Assembly (NCBI RefSeq): GCF_000445105.1
Contig: NZ_ATDP01000091.1
Span: 62,001-126,000 of the forward strand
Source: Sphingobium lactosutens DS20
GTDB lineage: Bacteria > Pseudomonadota > Alphaproteobacteria > Sphingomonadales > Sphingomonadaceae
Direction of reading: 5' to 3'
Length of the DNA: 64,000 nt
Under the pieces are notes generated by a model. It did not search any database, was not told where the DNA came from, and worked only from the letters and a program-made list of their open reading frames with translations. A program made the position numbers and the translations under genes. Shown piece by piece: positions 35,489-44,996 of the stretch (its first letter is position 1; every line of letters starts with the position of its first letter).

Positions 35489-36799
35489 ATGGACCCCGCC
35501 CCGCCTTCCCCACCCGACGCCCCGCCCCCATCCCGCCCGTCGTCACGCACGCTCGGCCTTGCCGCCTGCATCGCGCTGGTGATGGGGAATATGATCGGGT
35601 CGGGCGTGTTCCTGCTGCCCGCCAGCCTGGCGCCCTTCGGCTGGGACGCGGTGGCGGGGTGGATATTCACCATCGCCGGGTCGCTCATACTGGCCTTCGT
35701 CATCGCGCGGCTGACCATCGCCATGCCCGACGCCAGCCCATCGCAGATGATCGCCCGCGCCTTCGGACCGCTCGCCGGTTTCGCGATTGGCTGGACCTAC
35801 TGGATTTCGCTCATCATCACCAACGTCACCATCGCGGTGGCGGCGACCGCGAACCTCAGCAGCCTGCTGCCGGTGCTGGCGCGGCCGGGCCTTGGTGCGC
35901 TGTGTTCGATCGGCTTTCTGTGGCTGATGGCGGCCATCAACCTGGCCGGCGCGCGGGCGGCCGGGGTCGCGCAAATCTGGACCACGGCGATCAAGCTCAT
36001 CCCGATCGCTGTCGTCCTGATCCTGCTGTTGCTCATTCTGGGCAGCGGCCGGGCGGACGTCGTGCCCTTCCCGGCGCAGGGCCTGACCGGCGCGGGGATC
36101 ACCGCCTCGGCCGCGCTGACGCTCTGGGCGCTGCTCGGCTTTGAATCGGCCAGCGTCGCGGCCGACAAGGTGCGCGATCCGGCCCGCACCATCCCGCGCG
36201 CGACGCTCATCGGCACGGCGGCGACCGGCCTTATCTACCTGATCGTCTGCTCCGGTATCGCGCTGACATTGCCGGCGGCGCAGACGCAGACCGGTTCGCC
36301 CTTCGGCGCCTTCGTCAGCCATTATTGGGCGGCAGGCCCCGCCGGGCTGGTGGCGATCTTCGTCGTCATCAGCTGCCTTGGCGCGCTCAATAGCTGGACG
36401 CTGCTGCAAGGCGAAGTGCCGCTGGCGATGGCGCGCAATGGCGAACTGCCCCGCTGGCTCGCCGTCACCGACGCGCGCGGCACGCCGCGCCGCGCGCTCA
36501 TCCTGTCGACCATCCTCGCCAGCCTGATGCTGGTCGCCAACAGCCTGCAAGGGCTGGTCGCGCTGTTCACCATGATGGCGCTGCTCGCGACATCGGCGAC
36601 ACTGTGGCTCTATGTCGGCTTCGCGCTCGCCAGCCTGCGGTTTCGCCTGGTGATGCCCGCGGCCTTTATCGGCCTTGGCTATGCGCTCTGGACCTTATGG
36701 GGCGCGGGGCTGATTGCCAGCGGATCGAGCATCCTGCTGATGCTCGCGGGCACGCCCTTCTACGCCTGGGCACGGCGGGAGCGGGCACAAGCTCCATAA
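35489..36799 (+). CDS. APC-superfamily amino acid permease (AdiC-like)
   Basis: The 436-residue protein has about 12 membrane segments. The N-terminal LAACIALVMGNMIGSGVFLL carries the unwound-helix GSGVF substrate motif of AdiC/CadB/PotE-type basic amino acid or polyamine antiporters. ALLGFESASVAADKVRDPAR is the matching helix 6 region. A Pro/Ser-rich cytosolic head of about 20 residues precedes it. I chose the ATG at 35489; a much longer open frame upstream overlaps the divergent cupin gene and is spurious. Substrate is not certain. Confidence 0.88.
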   Translation: MDPAPPSPPDAPPPSRPSSRTLGLAACIALVMGNMIGSGVFLLPASLAPFGWDAVAGWIFTIAGSLILAFVIARLTIAMPDASPSQMIARAFGPLAGFAIGWTYWISLIITNVTIAVAATANLSSLLPVLARPGLGALCSIGFLWLMAAINLAGARAAGVAQIWTTAIKLIPIAVVLILLLLILGSGRADVVPFPAQGLTGAGITASAALTLWALLGFESASVAADKVRDPARTIPRATLIGTAATGLIYLIVCSGIALTLPAAQTQTGSPFGAFVSHYWAAGPAGLVAIFVVISCLGALNSWTLLQGEVPLAMARNGELPRWLAVTDARGTPRRALILSTILASLMLVANSLQGLVALFTMMALLATSATLWLYVGFALASLRFRLVMPAAFIGLGYALWTLWGAGLIASGSSILLMLAGTPFYAWARRERAQAP

Positions 36800-36800
36800 T

Positions 36801-36874
36801 CCGTTCGCTTCGAGCCTGTCGAGAAGCGGCTGGCGCCGCGATGACTGGTTCTCGACTTCGCTCGAACCGAACGG
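36801..36874. repeat. Inverted repeat element between permease and dnaJ genes
   Basis: The ends CCGTTCGCTTCGAGCCTGTC and the complement of GTTCTCGACTTCGCTCGAAC pair over about 25 bases with few mismatches; the middle holds GCGGCTGGCGCCGC, itself palindromic. It lies between two convergent gene ends. It is of the type of small palindromic elements scattered in sphingomonad genomes. Confidence 0.75.
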
Positions 36875-36894
36875 GGAAGGGAATGGGAAGGACG

Positions 36895-38028
36895 TCAGTC
36901 CCCCCACATGTCCTTTAACTTGGAGAAAAAGCCCGTCGATTGCGGACATTCCTCGCCCGTTTCCGTCTCGCGGAAGGCTTCGAGCAACTCGCGCTGCTTG
37001 GCGGTCAGCCTGGTCGGCGTCTCGACGTCCACCTGGATGACCAGATCGCCATGACCACGCCCGTTCAGCACCGGCATGCCCGCGCCACGCTGACGGATCT
37101 GCTTGCCCGACTGAATGCCGACGGGAATCTTGATCTCATGCCGGCTGCCATCCAGCCCCGGCACTTCGATGATGCCGCCCAAGGCGGCGGTCGTAAAGCT
37201 GACCGGCGCGCGGCAGAACAGCGTCGTGCCGTCGCGTTCAAAAATCGCATGACGCTTCACATGCAGGAAAATATAGAGGTCGCCGGCCGGCGCGCCGCGC
37301 GCGCCCGCTTCACCCTCGCCCGACAGGCGAATGCGCGTGCCTTCATCCACGCCGGCGGGGATCGTCACCGACAGCGACTTGGGCTTGTCGACGCGGCCCT
37401 CGCCCCGGCAGGACCGGCACGGGCTTTCGATCACCTGCCCCGCGCCGTGGCAGGACGGACAAGTGCGTTCGACCACGAAAAAGCCCTGCTGCGCACGCAC
37501 CTGGCCATGACCATGGCAGGTGGCGCAAGTCTTGACCCCGGTGCCCGGCTGCGCGCCCGATCCGTCGCAGCTGTCGCAGGCGGCCGACACTTCGATTTCG
37601 ATCTGCGTCTGCTTGCCATGATAGGCTTCGTCGAGGCTGATCTCCAGATCATAGCGCAGATCGGCGCCGCGACGCTGCTGCTGCCGCCCGCCCGCGCCGC
37701 CAAAGCCCGACTGGCCGAAGATCGTCTCGAATATATCGCCCAGATCGGAAAAGCCGCCGGCCTGACCACGGAACCCGCCGCCGCCTCCGCCGTTCTGTGC
37801 ATTGGTATAGGCGGCATGGCCATAACGGTCATAGGCTGCCCGCTTCTGAGGGTCTTTCAGACACTCATAGGCTTCCGACACGGCCTTGAACTTGGCCTCG
37901 CTGTCGGTGCATCCCCCGGTGCGATCCGGGTGATATTTCATCGCGAGCTTGCGATACGCGCTCTTGATGGTCGCGCCGTCCGCGGTGCGCTCGACCTCGA
38001 GCAGCGAATAATAGTCCGTTTCAGTCAT
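36895..38028 (-). CDS. dnaJ: Chaperone DnaJ
   Basis: The 377-residue co-chaperone stimulates DnaK ATPase and delivers unfolded proteins. It has the J domain with HPD (KYHPDRTGG, about residues 31-39), a Gly/Phe-rich linker ([14 protein letters not shown]), four CxxCxGxG zinc repeats ([32 protein letters not shown]) and the C-terminal substrate domains. The length is normal. It is the second gene of the dnaK-dnaJ unit, 60 bases after dnaK, with a hairpin in the gap. Confidence 0.97.
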   Translation of the reverse strand: MTETDYYSLLEVERTADGATIKSAYRKLAMKYHPDRTGGCTDSEAKFKAVSEAYECLKDPQKRAAYDRYGHAAYTNAQNGGGGGGFRGQAGGFSDLGDIFETIFGQSGFGGAGGRQQQRRGADLRYDLEISLDEAYHGKQTQIEIEVSAACDSCDGSGAQPGTGVKTCATCHGHGQVRAQQGFFVVERTCPSCHGAGQVIESPCRSCRGEGRVDKPKSLSVTIPAGVDEGTRIRLSGEGEAGARGAPAGDLYIFLHVKRHAIFERDGTTLFCRAPVSFTTAALGGIIEVPGLDGSRHEIKIPVGIQSGKQIRQRGAGMPVLNGRGHGDLVIQVDVETPTRLTAKQRELLEAFRETETGEECPQSTGFFSKLKDMWGD

Positions 38029-38044
38029 AGCATTCCCGGCTGAA

Positions 38045-38074
38045 CCCGCCGCCGCGCATCACACGGGCGGCGGG
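38045..38074. promoter_or_regulatory. Hairpin between dnaK and dnaJ
   Basis: A perfect nine-base stem (CCCGCCGCC with GGCGGCGGG) encloses a 12-base loop in the 60-base gap. On the reverse strand no T-tract follows. It could act as a processing or partial-termination site that keeps DnaK above DnaJ. Confidence 0.4.
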
Positions 38075-38088
38075 CGCAGTCTATCGGC

Positions 38089-39987
38089 TTACGCCTTGTT
38101 GTCGTCCACTTCGGAGAATTCGGCGTCGACGACATCGTCATCCGCCTTGGGCGCGTCGGCTTCGGGCGAAGCAGCGGCGGCCTGTTCCTTCTCGTAAATG
38201 GCCTGACCCAGCTTCATGGCAACCGTGGCGAGTTCCTGCGCCTTGGTCTTCATGGCTTCAGAGTCGCCGCTTTCGATCGCGGACTTGGTCGCGGCAATGG
38301 CGGTTTCGATCTCGCCCTTCAGGCTCGCGTCGACCTTGTCGCCATGCTCGGCCAGCTGCGCCTCGGTCGTATGGACCAGGCTTTCGGCGTTATTCTTGGC
38401 CTCGGCTGCCTCGCGGCGCTTCTTGTCCTCTTCGGCAAAACGCTCTGCATCCTTGACCATCTGGTCGATGTCGGCGTCCGACAGACCACCCGACGCCTGG
38501 ATGCGGATCTGCTGTTCCTTGCCGGTGCCCTTGTCCTTGGCGGACACGTTGACCAGGCCATTGGCGTCGATGTCGAACGTCACCTCGATCTGCGGCACAC
38601 CACGCGGCGCGGGCGGAATGCCGACCAGGTCGAACTGGCCCAGCAGCTTGTTGTCCGCCGCCATTTCGCGTTCGCCCTGGAACACGCGGATCGTCACCGC
38701 CTGCTGATTGTCATCAGCGGTTGAATAGGTCTGCGACTTCTTGGCGGGAATGGTGGTGTTGCGGTCGATCATGCGAGTGAACACGCCACCCAGCGTCTCG
38801 ATGCCCAGCGACAGCGGGGTAACGTCCAGCAGCAGCACGTCCTTGACGTCGCCCTGCAACACGCCCGCCTGAATCGCCGCGCCCATGGCGACGACTTCGT
38901 CCGGGTTGACGCCGGTGTGCGGTTCCTTGCCGAAAAAGTCCTTCACGGCCTCGCGCACCTTGGGCATGCGGGTCATGCCGCCGACGAGGACGACTTCGCT
39001 GATCTCGCTCGCCGAAACGCCCGCGTCCGCCAGCGCCTTCTTGCACGGCTCCATCGTCCGCTTGATGAGGTCGGCGACAAGGCGTTCCAAATCGGCGCGA
39101 GTCACCGTCTTGACGAGGTGCTTGGGACCATTCTGGTCGGCGGTGATGAAGGGCAGGTTGACCTCGGTCGTCTGCGCGCTCGACAGCTCGATCTTCGCCT
39201 TCTCTGCCGCTTCCTTCAGACGCTGGAGCGCCAGCTTGTCCTTGGTGAGGTCGATGCCCTCGGCCTTCTGGAAGTCGGCAGCCAGATATTCGACCAGCTT
39301 CGCGTCGAAATCTTCACCGCCCAGGAAGGTGTCGCCATTGGTCGACTTCACCTCGAACACGCCATCGCCAATCTCCAGGATGGAGATGTCGAAGGTGCCG
39401 CCGCCAAGGTCATAGACCGCGATCGTCTTGCCGTCCTGCTTGTCGAGACCGTAGGCGAGCGCCGCCGCGGTCGGCTCGTTGATGATGCGCAGAACCTCAA
39501 GGCCCGCAATCTGGCCCGCGTCCTTGGTCGCCTGACGCTGGGCGTCGTTGAAATAGGCAGGAACGGTGATGACCGCCTGCGTGACCGTCTCGCCCAGATA
39601 GGACTCGGCGGTTTCCTTCATCTTTTGCAGGGTGAAGGCGCTGATCTGCGACGGGCTGTAATCCTGGCCGCCGGCCTTGACCCAGGCGTCGCCGTTCGGG
39701 CCCTTGGCGATCGAATAGGGGACGAGTTCCATGTCCTTCTTGGTCATGGGATCGTCGAAGCGGCGGCCGATGAGGCGCTTCACCGCGAAAATCGTGTTGT
39801 CCGGGTTGGTGACCGCCTGGCGCTTGGCCGGCTGACCGATCAGACGCTCGCCATCCTTGGCGAAGGCGACGATCGAGGGCGTGGTCCGCGCCCCTTCCGC
39901 ATTTTCGATAACCTTGGGCTTGCCGCCATCCATCACAGCCACGCAGCTGTTGGTCGTGCCAAGGTCGATCCCGATAACTTTTGCCAT
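38089..39987 (-). CDS. dnaK: Molecular chaperone DnaK (Hsp70)
   Basis: The 632-residue ATPase has the phosphate loop [10 protein letters not shown] (about 5-14), [17 protein letters not shown], the connect motif [20 protein letters not shown], and the substrate-binding domain starting near [19 protein letters not shown]. The acidic tail ([20 protein letters not shown]) is typical. I chose the ATG at 39987, preceded by AAGAGGAAA; seven codons upstream lies an alternative ATG that would bury the ribosome-binding site. Heat-shock control is suggested by the RpoH-like promoter upstream. Confidence 0.98.
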   Translation of the reverse strand: MAKVIGIDLGTTNSCVAVMDGGKPKVIENAEGARTTPSIVAFAKDGERLIGQPAKRQAVTNPDNTIFAVKRLIGRRFDDPMTKKDMELVPYSIAKGPNGDAWVKAGGQDYSPSQISAFTLQKMKETAESYLGETVTQAVITVPAYFNDAQRQATKDAGQIAGLEVLRIINEPTAAALAYGLDKQDGKTIAVYDLGGGTFDISILEIGDGVFEVKSTNGDTFLGGEDFDAKLVEYLAADFQKAEGIDLTKDKLALQRLKEAAEKAKIELSSAQTTEVNLPFITADQNGPKHLVKTVTRADLERLVADLIKRTMEPCKKALADAGVSASEISEVVLVGGMTRMPKVREAVKDFFGKEPHTGVNPDEVVAMGAAIQAGVLQGDVKDVLLLDVTPLSLGIETLGGVFTRMIDRNTTIPAKKSQTYSTADDNQQAVTIRVFQGEREMAADNKLLGQFDLVGIPPAPRGVPQIEVTFDIDANGLVNVSAKDKGTGKEQQIRIQASGGLSDADIDQMVKDAERFAEEDKKRREAAEAKNNAESLVHTTEAQLAEHGDKVDASLKGEIETAIAATKSAIESGDSEAMKTKAQELATVAMKLGQAIYEKEQAAAASPEADAPKADDDVVDAEFSEVDDNKA

Positions 39988-40078
39988 TTTTTCCTCTTTT
40001 AACCCCAAATCATGCGTTCAGCGGTTGAAGGCCAAATACCCCACGAAAGCGCCAAGGCAAGGCCGGTTTGCACGGGGG

Positions 40079-40106
40079 ATATAGGCGTGCTTTCGCTTGG
40101 CACAAG
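40079..40106 (-). promoter_or_regulatory. Candidate RpoH (sigma-32) promoter of dnaK
   Basis: On the reverse strand CTTG is followed after 17 bases by CCTATAT. This resembles the alphaproteobacterial heat-shock promoter pattern, CTTG with a 17-18 base spacer to CyTATnT. It lies about 90 bases before the dnaK start codon. Confidence 0.5.
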
Positions 40107-40163
40107 GCGCAGGGGCGATTAGCTATGCAACCGACCTGAAACAAGACAGACATGGAGTGAGAG

Positions 40164-40634
40164 ATGCGTGGTCCCCTTGCCCTCATCGCGCTGGCAGCGC
40201 CACTGGCCCTGACCGCCTGCGGAGACCCCGCCCCCACTTATATCGACCAGGCCTGGGTGCGCCTGTCGCCCAACAAGGATCGCCCCTCGGCCGGCTATTT
40301 CGTCGCCCATGGCGGCGACAGCGCGACCCGGCTGCGCGGCGTGCTCACCGATTATGCGCTGAAGGTCGAGATGCACGAAAGCGTCGAGGACAATGGCGTC
40401 ATGACGATGAAGCCGATCAACAGCGTGGACATTCCGGCCAAGGGCACGGTGACGTTCGCGCCGGGCGGCAAGCATCTGATGCTCTGGGGCGTCAACGACA
40501 CCGCGATCAGCCGGGGCAAGATGCAACTGACCTTCCTGCTCGACAATGGCGACCGGCTGCTGGTCGACGCGGTGATCCGCAAACCGGAGGGTGCCGCCGC
40601 GACCCCGGCCCCGTCGGACAACAGTGCCAATTGA
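40164..40634 (+). CDS. PCu(A)C-type periplasmic copper chaperone, lipoprotein
   Basis: The 156-residue lipoprotein has a lipobox LTAC (Cys19) and the complete copper-binding pattern H-x10-M-x21-H-x-M: His71, Met82, His104 and Met106. Such proteins deliver Cu(I) to the CuA centre of cytochrome oxidase or to other periplasmic copper sites. AGTGAGAG precedes the ATG at 40164. The next gene starts with a TTG that overlaps this stop (TTGA), so they are translationally coupled. Confidence 0.9.
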   Translation: MRGPLALIALAAPLALTACGDPAPTYIDQAWVRLSPNKDRPSAGYFVAHGGDSATRLRGVLTDYALKVEMHESVEDNGVMTMKPINSVDIPAKGTVTFAPGGKHLMLWGVNDTAISRGKMQLTFLLDNGDRLLVDAVIRKPEGAAATPAPSDNSAN

Positions 40635-41095
40635 CCAGCCGGCCGCTGACGCCGGGCGAAGTCGCGCTCGCCCGCCCACTGTTCGGCGCCGCGATCGACT
40701 ATGCGCGCGTGCGCGTCCATGACCGCGCCTGGTGGCCGCTCCAGCCCCGGCGTGTCACCATGGCGCCCGATGGCGACCTGTGGTTCCACCCGCAAGGCGG
40801 CCTGTTCTGCGCCGATTTTTGCGACCAGCCCCTCCCTCTCCAGGCGCATTTCATCCACGAAATGACCCATGTCTGGCAGGCGCAGCGATCGGGCAAATGG
40901 TGGCTCCCGCTGATGCGCCATCCTTTTTGCCGCTATGATTATGCGATCGTGCCGGGCAAGCCCTTCGCGCGCTACGGCATTGAGCAACAGGCCGAAATCG
41001 TGAAACACGCCTTCCTGCTGCGTCAGGGCCGGACGGTAAAGGACAAGCCGGGGCTTGAGGTGTATGAGGCACTGCTGCCGTTCGCGACCGGGTGA
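40631..41095 (+). CDS. Small HExxH protein (sphingomonad Vgr-related type)
   Basis: The 154-residue protein starts at the TTG at 40631 within a TTGA overlap with the copper chaperone stop; no ATG is available. IHEMTHVWQ (His76, Glu77, His80) is an HExxH zinc-metalloprotease-like motif. Two cysteines flank a Phe-rich stretch (GLFCADFCDQP). I have seen similar sphingomonad proteins labelled Vgr-related, but no type VI secretion genes are here, and peptidase activity is only a possibility. Confidence 0.75.
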   Translation: MTSRPLTPGEVALARPLFGAAIDYARVRVHDRAWWPLQPRRVTMAPDGDLWFHPQGGLFCADFCDQPLPLQAHFIHEMTHVWQAQRSGKWWLPLMRHPFCRYDYAIVPGKPFARYGIEQQAEIVKHAFLLRQGRTVKDKPGLEVYEALLPFATG

Positions 41096-41181
41096 CGGCT
41101 TTTTATCGGGAGCACGCTCCCACCTCTTCCGTCACCCCACGCTGCCGCCGTCATGCTGGCATTTCTACCGTCCCGCTCCGC

Positions 41182-41231
41182 AATTCCACCGTCATCCCCG
41201 CATTTCCACCGTCATCCCCGCGCAGGCGGGG
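41182..41231. repeat. Tandem 20-base repeat joined to a GC hairpin
   Basis: Two nearly identical 20-base units, AwTTCCACCGTCATCCCCGC, lie head to tail at 41182-41201 and 41202-41221, with a degenerate third copy just before (41161-41181). The last unit runs into CCCCGCGCAGGCGGGG, a stable hairpin. GTCATCCCCGCGCAGGCGGG resembles the head of repeat elements widespread in proteobacteria. Confidence 0.7.
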
Positions 41232-41371
41232 ATCCATCTCCCGACACTGCACTAGGCACGACAACAGGAGACGGGCTCCCGTATCCGTGGGGCTGACAGA
41301 AGGGGTGGGAAGCGGACAGGTAACTTTTGTTTTGAATTGGATCAAATCTACCCTACAGTCATCGGAATTCA

Positions 41372-41701
41372 ATGGTCGATGGCGAAATGAAGAAGACATT
41401 ACTCGCGCTTGTTGGCTTATATGCCGCCCTAGTCGGTTTTGGCCTGTGGAAGTCATTGACCGCAACAAGTTATTATGGATCCGGATTTCTATTCAATTTT
41501 ACGTTCCCGTTTTATCTTATTAATGAATACGCTCTTAGAATTTTCTTTTCACAAAGCTATTTTGATATGTTTTTAGGTCACGTTCATCGACCCTATTTGG
41601 CGGCACATGCAGCCTTAGCAATTTTGGATTTTTGCATTATCGCATATGCAGTTTTTATATTTCTGCGATTGAGCCGCCAGAAGCGCGATAACAACGTCTA
41701 A
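41372..41701 (+). CDS. AT-rich orphan membrane protein
   Basis: The 109-residue protein is unlike its neighbours in base composition, with many A/T-ending codons. It has three or four hydrophobic segments (LLALVGLYAALVGFGLW; FLFNFTFPFYLINEYALRIF; AALAILDFCIIAYAVFIFLR) and a basic tail RLSRQKRDNNV. No family is recognised. An internal ATG (41387, MKKTLL) is an alternative start. It sits between two intergenic repeats, which fits recent insertion by transfer. Confidence 0.6.
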   Translation: MVDGEMKKTLLALVGLYAALVGFGLWKSLTATSYYGSGFLFNFTFPFYLINEYALRIFFSQSYFDMFLGHVHRPYLAAHAALAILDFCIIAYAVFIFLRLSRQKRDNNV

Positions 41702-41757
41702 AGCTGGGAACCCATAACGCTTGGTTCACCGTCCAAAAATGGTCCCTTCCAGACCAT

Positions 41758-41870
41758 CCTCCCCTGTAAGGGGAGGTGGCTGGCCGTAGGCCAGACGGAG
41801 GGGTGTCCCGCTCTCGACAGGGTGACACCCCTCCACCCACTTCGTGGTCCCCCTCCCCTTGCAGGGGAGG
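41758..41870. repeat. Palindromic intergenic repeat, copy B
   Basis: This 113-base element matches the copy at 29230-29343: CCTCCCCTGTAAGGGGAGG head, GCCAGACGGAGGGGTGTC, complementary GACACCCCTC, CCACTTCGTGG hairpin and CCCCCTCCCCTTGCAGGGGA end. Differences fall mostly in the GGCTGGC-GCC loop and the centre. Confidence 0.85.
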
Positions 41871-42135
41871 ATTTGACCGTCGCTCTTGGTCGATACCGGA
41901 CGGACCCACAGCCACCCGTCTCCCGGCAAATATCTGTCCTATTCCCGTCTTTTCCGCTTCATCCTTGGCGATGCGCCCGCAGCCCATTCCACCCGTCAAT
42001 CCCCTACACCAACGCCCTGTTGGACGTGTCGCTTCCTGGTCGCCTCGCAGGCGCTTGGTGGTCGCGTCATGGTCGCTTCGGGCCGAAAAGGCCCGACGAC
42101 ACTGTGAACTTCGCACCCGTCTCGCGGCGCGCCGA
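41871..42135. other. Intergenic stretch without a recognised gene
   Basis: With the repeat just before it, this makes a 434-base gap between the AT-rich gene and the deaminase stop. I see no gene, tRNA or promoter of note. A seven-base stem with GAAAA loop (TCGGGCC, GGCCCGA, 42078-42096) is present without a T-tract. Confidence 0.5.
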
Positions 42136-42627
42136 TCAGATATTGCCCTGAAGCTCCTCAGGCACGTCATCGTCGGGACCGAAATAGAGCGACGCGCACG
42201 CGTCTTTCAGGCACCCGCCCTCCAGCGTCAGGTCGTCGCGCCAGGCGTCGGCGATGAAGTCCATCGTGTCGAGGTGGCGGTCCTCGAAATACATGGCGTG
42301 GACATCGTCGCGCCCGGCGCCATAGACGATGCGGCCAATCTTGGTCCAGATCGACGCCATGGTGCACATGCCGCACGGCTGGAGCGTCGAATAGAGCGTC
42401 GCCCCGCGCAAATCCATGTCGCCATGGACCTGCCCCGCCGCGCGGAAGGCCATCATTTCGGCATGCGCGGTCGCATCGCACCGTTCCTCGGTTTCGTTGA
42501 CGCCCTGCGCCAGCACCGCGCCGTCGAGCACGATGATCGCAGCGATCGGCGTGTCCTGCGGCGAACTACCCTTGCTGCGCGCAAGGTCGATCGCGCGTTG
42601 CATCCATTTGCTGTCGGTTTCGTCCAT
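42136..42627 (-). CDS. Nucleoside deaminase (CMP/dCMP deaminase fold)
   Basis: The 163-residue zinc enzyme has the proton-shuttle motif HAEMMA (His55, Glu57) and PCGMC (Cys85, Cys88). Length and ATLYSTLQPCGMCTMASIWT resemble guanine deaminase or nucleoside deaminase families rather than TadA, which has a different C-terminus. GGAAGGGACC precedes the ATG at 42627. It lies downstream of the sdh terminator and is probably transcribed on its own. Substrate is not determined. Confidence 0.85.
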   Translation of the reverse strand: MDETDSKWMQRAIDLARSKGSSPQDTPIAAIIVLDGAVLAQGVNETEERCDATAHAEMMAFRAAGQVHGDMDLRGATLYSTLQPCGMCTMASIWTKIGRIVYGAGRDDVHAMYFEDRHLDTMDFIADAWRDDLTLEGGCLKDACASLYFGPDDDVPEELQGNI

Positions 42628-42750
42628 GCCGGTCCCTTCCGCCCTGTGGCGCCTTCCCGGCATGGACGTTTGGGATCGGCGCGCGTTCCCCGCTTGCGGC
42701 GACAAGGCAAGAGCGCCGCCCGGATCAACCGGTCGGCGCTTCCCCCAAAC

Positions 42751-42781
42751 AAAAAGGGCGGACCCGCCGGCCCGCCCTTTT
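42751..42781 (-). terminator. Rho-independent terminator after sdhA
   Basis: GGGCGG and CCGCCC form the stem; read on the reverse strand TTTTTG follows. It begins 24 bases after the sdhA stop. The plus-strand reading also ends in TTTT, so it may work both ways. Confidence 0.75.
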
Positions 42782-42804
42782 CCTTCAACCTGTCTTCGCG
42801 GTCT

Positions 42805-44607
42805 TTAGTAAACCCGCGCCTTGGGCTTGATATAGTCCGCTTCGTCGGTGAGCGTATAGTCGTGGACCGGACGATAATCGAGGCTGACCTTGCCGCCCTT
42901 GCCGCCCCAGCCGTCGAACCAGCTGATCGTGTGCTTCATCCAGTTTTCATCGTCGCGGTTGGGGAAATCCTCATGCGCATGCGCGCCACGGCTTTCCTTG
43001 CGGTTTTCCGCGCTGACCATGGTGCAGACCGCCGACGACATCAGATTGTCGAGTTCCAGCGTCTCGATGAGGTCGGTGTTCCAGATCAGCGAGCGGTCGG
43101 CGACGGACACGTCCTCCATCCGCTTGTTGACCTGCGCCATCTTCTGGACGCCCTCGGCCAGCAATTCATTGTCGCGGAACACGGCGGCATGCTTCTGCAT
43201 GGTGTGCTGCATTTCCAGACGGATCGCGGCAGTGGGCGATCCGCCCTTGGCATTGCGATATGTGTCGAGGCGCGACAAAGCCAGATCGGCCGCATCCTTG
43301 GGCAGCGGCTTGTGGCTGCCATTGGGCTTCAATGTGTCCTTGAGGTGCAGGCCGGTTGCGCGGCCGAACACGACAAGGTCAATGAGGCTGTTGGAGCCAA
43401 GGCGGTTCGCGCCATGCACCGATACGCAGGCCGCTTCGCCCACGGCATAGAGGCCCGGCACGACGACTTCGGGATCGTCGCCGACCTTCGTCACCACCTG
43501 CCCATGATAGTTACACGGAATGCCGCCCATATTGTAGTGGACGGTCGGCGTCACCGGCAGCGGCTGGCGGGTGAGGTCGACGCCCGCGAAGATCTTGCCG
43601 CTCTCGGTAATGCCGGGCAGGCGTTCGGCCAGCACCTTGGGATCGATATGATCGAGGTGCAGGAAGATATGGTCCTTGTTGGGACCAACGCCGCGCCCTT
43701 CGCGCATTTCCATCGCCATGGAGCGCGACACGACGTCGCGGCTCGCCAGATCCTTGGCCGACGGGGCATAGCGTTCCATGAAACGCTCGCCTTCGCTGTT
43801 GGTGAGGTAGCCGCCCTCGCCGCGCGCGCCTTCGGTGATGAGCACGCCCGCGCCATAGATGCCGGTCGGGTGGAACTGCACGAATTCCAGATCCTGGAGC
43901 GGCAGGCCGGCGCGCAGCACCATGCCGCCGCCGTCGCCGGTGCAGCTATGCGCCGACGTGGCCGAGAAATAGGCGCGGCCATAGCCGCCCGTCGCCAGCA
44001 CGACCGCATGGGCGCGGAAGCGGTGGATGGAGCCATCCTCCATGCAGATGGCGATGACGCCCCGGCATTCTCCATTTTCCATGATCAGGTCGATGGCGAA
44101 ATATTCGATGTAGAAATCCGCGTCATATTTCAGCGACTGCTGATACAGCGCGTGCAGCATCGCGTGGCCGGTGCGGTCGGCCGCGGCGCAGGTGCGCTGC
44201 ACCGGCGGGCCTTCGCCCATATTCTGCATGTGACCGCCGAAGGGACGCTGGTAGATCGTCCCATTCTCGTTGCGGCTGAACGGCACGCCGGCGTGTTCCA
44301 GCTCGATGACCGCGGCAGGCGCTTCGCGCACCATATATTCGATCGCGTCCTGGTCGCCCAGCCAGTCCGACCCCTTGACGGTGTCGTACATGTGCCAGGT
44401 CCAGTGGTCCGGGCTGTTGTTGCCAAGGCTCGCAGCGATGCCGCCCTGCGCCGCGACCGTGTGGCTGCGGGTCGGGAACAGCTTGGTGATGCAGGCGGTC
44501 TTCAGGCCCGCTTCGGCGCTGCCCATGGTGGCGCGCAGGCCCGAACCGCCCGCGCCGACCACCACAGTGTCATAGGTGTGATCGATGATCTTGTAGGCTT
44601 CGGTCAT
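42805..44607 (-). CDS. sdhA: Succinate dehydrogenase flavoprotein subunit
   Basis: This 600-residue subunit oxidises succinate to fumarate at covalently bound FAD on the inner face of the membrane. [20 protein letters not shown] is the FAD-binding fold, [16 protein letters not shown] contains the FAD-attachment histidine, and [12 protein letters not shown] and [19 protein letters not shown] are family motifs. The C-terminus ends in [10 protein letters not shown]. Its start shares a base with the sdhD stop (TAATG). sdhB, which normally follows, is absent: a terminator comes next. Confidence 0.98.
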   Translation of the reverse strand: MTEAYKIIDHTYDTVVVGAGGSGLRATMGSAEAGLKTACITKLFPTRSHTVAAQGGIAASLGNNSPDHWTWHMYDTVKGSDWLGDQDAIEYMVREAPAAVIELEHAGVPFSRNENGTIYQRPFGGHMQNMGEGPPVQRTCAAADRTGHAMLHALYQQSLKYDADFYIEYFAIDLIMENGECRGVIAICMEDGSIHRFRAHAVVLATGGYGRAYFSATSAHSCTGDGGGMVLRAGLPLQDLEFVQFHPTGIYGAGVLITEGARGEGGYLTNSEGERFMERYAPSAKDLASRDVVSRSMAMEMREGRGVGPNKDHIFLHLDHIDPKVLAERLPGITESGKIFAGVDLTRQPLPVTPTVHYNMGGIPCNYHGQVVTKVGDDPEVVVPGLYAVGEAACVSVHGANRLGSNSLIDLVVFGRATGLHLKDTLKPNGSHKPLPKDAADLALSRLDTYRNAKGGSPTAAIRLEMQHTMQKHAAVFRDNELLAEGVQKMAQVNKRMEDVSVADRSLIWNTDLIETLELDNLMSSAVCTMVSAENRKESRGAHAHEDFPNRDDENWMKHTISWFDGWGGKGGKVSLDYRPVHDYTLTDEADYIKPKARVY

Positions 44608-44996
44608 TATTCGGCAGTCCCCGTGAAGGCGATCTTGGCGATCGCGAAGATGCCGGCGGCCGCGCCGCCAATGGCATAGAAGTTGAGGAGCAGGATGCAG
44701 AGGAAATTGAGGCCCTTGTCATGGACATAATCCTCCAGCATCACCTGCATGCCCAGGCGCAGGTGCCAGAAAATGCTGACCAGCATCAGCATCATCGGCA
44801 CCGCGACCAGCGGGTTGGCGATCCAGCCGACCACGCTGTCATAATCCAGGCCCGGCAGGCTGATAAGGCTGAACAGCAGCCACAGCACCAGCAGCAGATT
44901 GCCGACGGCGGTATAGCGCTGCGCCAGCCAGTGATGTGCGCCTTCCTTGGCGGAGCCGAGACCGCGAACGCGGCCGATACCAGTGCCCGTGCCCAT
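44607..44996 (-). CDS. sdhD: Succinate dehydrogenase membrane anchor subunit
   Basis: The 129-residue protein has three membrane helices ([34 protein letters not shown] and [20 protein letters not shown]) and anchors the flavoprotein and iron-sulfur subunits. [16 protein letters not shown] has the heme-binding-type histidine and the quinone-site region. It begins one base into the sdhC stop (TGATG). Confidence 0.93.
   Translation of the reverse strand: MGTGTGIGRVRGLGSAKEGAHHWLAQRYTAVGNLLLVLWLLFSLISLPGLDYDSVVGWIANPLVAVPMMLMLVSIFWHLRLGMQVMLEDYVHDKGLNFLCILLLNFYAIGGAAAGIFAIAKIAFTGTAE

Noticed and set aside
41161-41231. The tandem 20-base repeat as a CRISPR array
   Set aside because: Units touch without spacers, only two or three exist, and no cas gene is near.
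41776-44679. A 967-codon open frame on the plus strand opposite sdhA
   Set aside because: It mirrors sdhA and the deaminase gene, is rich in Arg, His and Ala with no domain motif, and arises from high GC content at third positions of the real genes.
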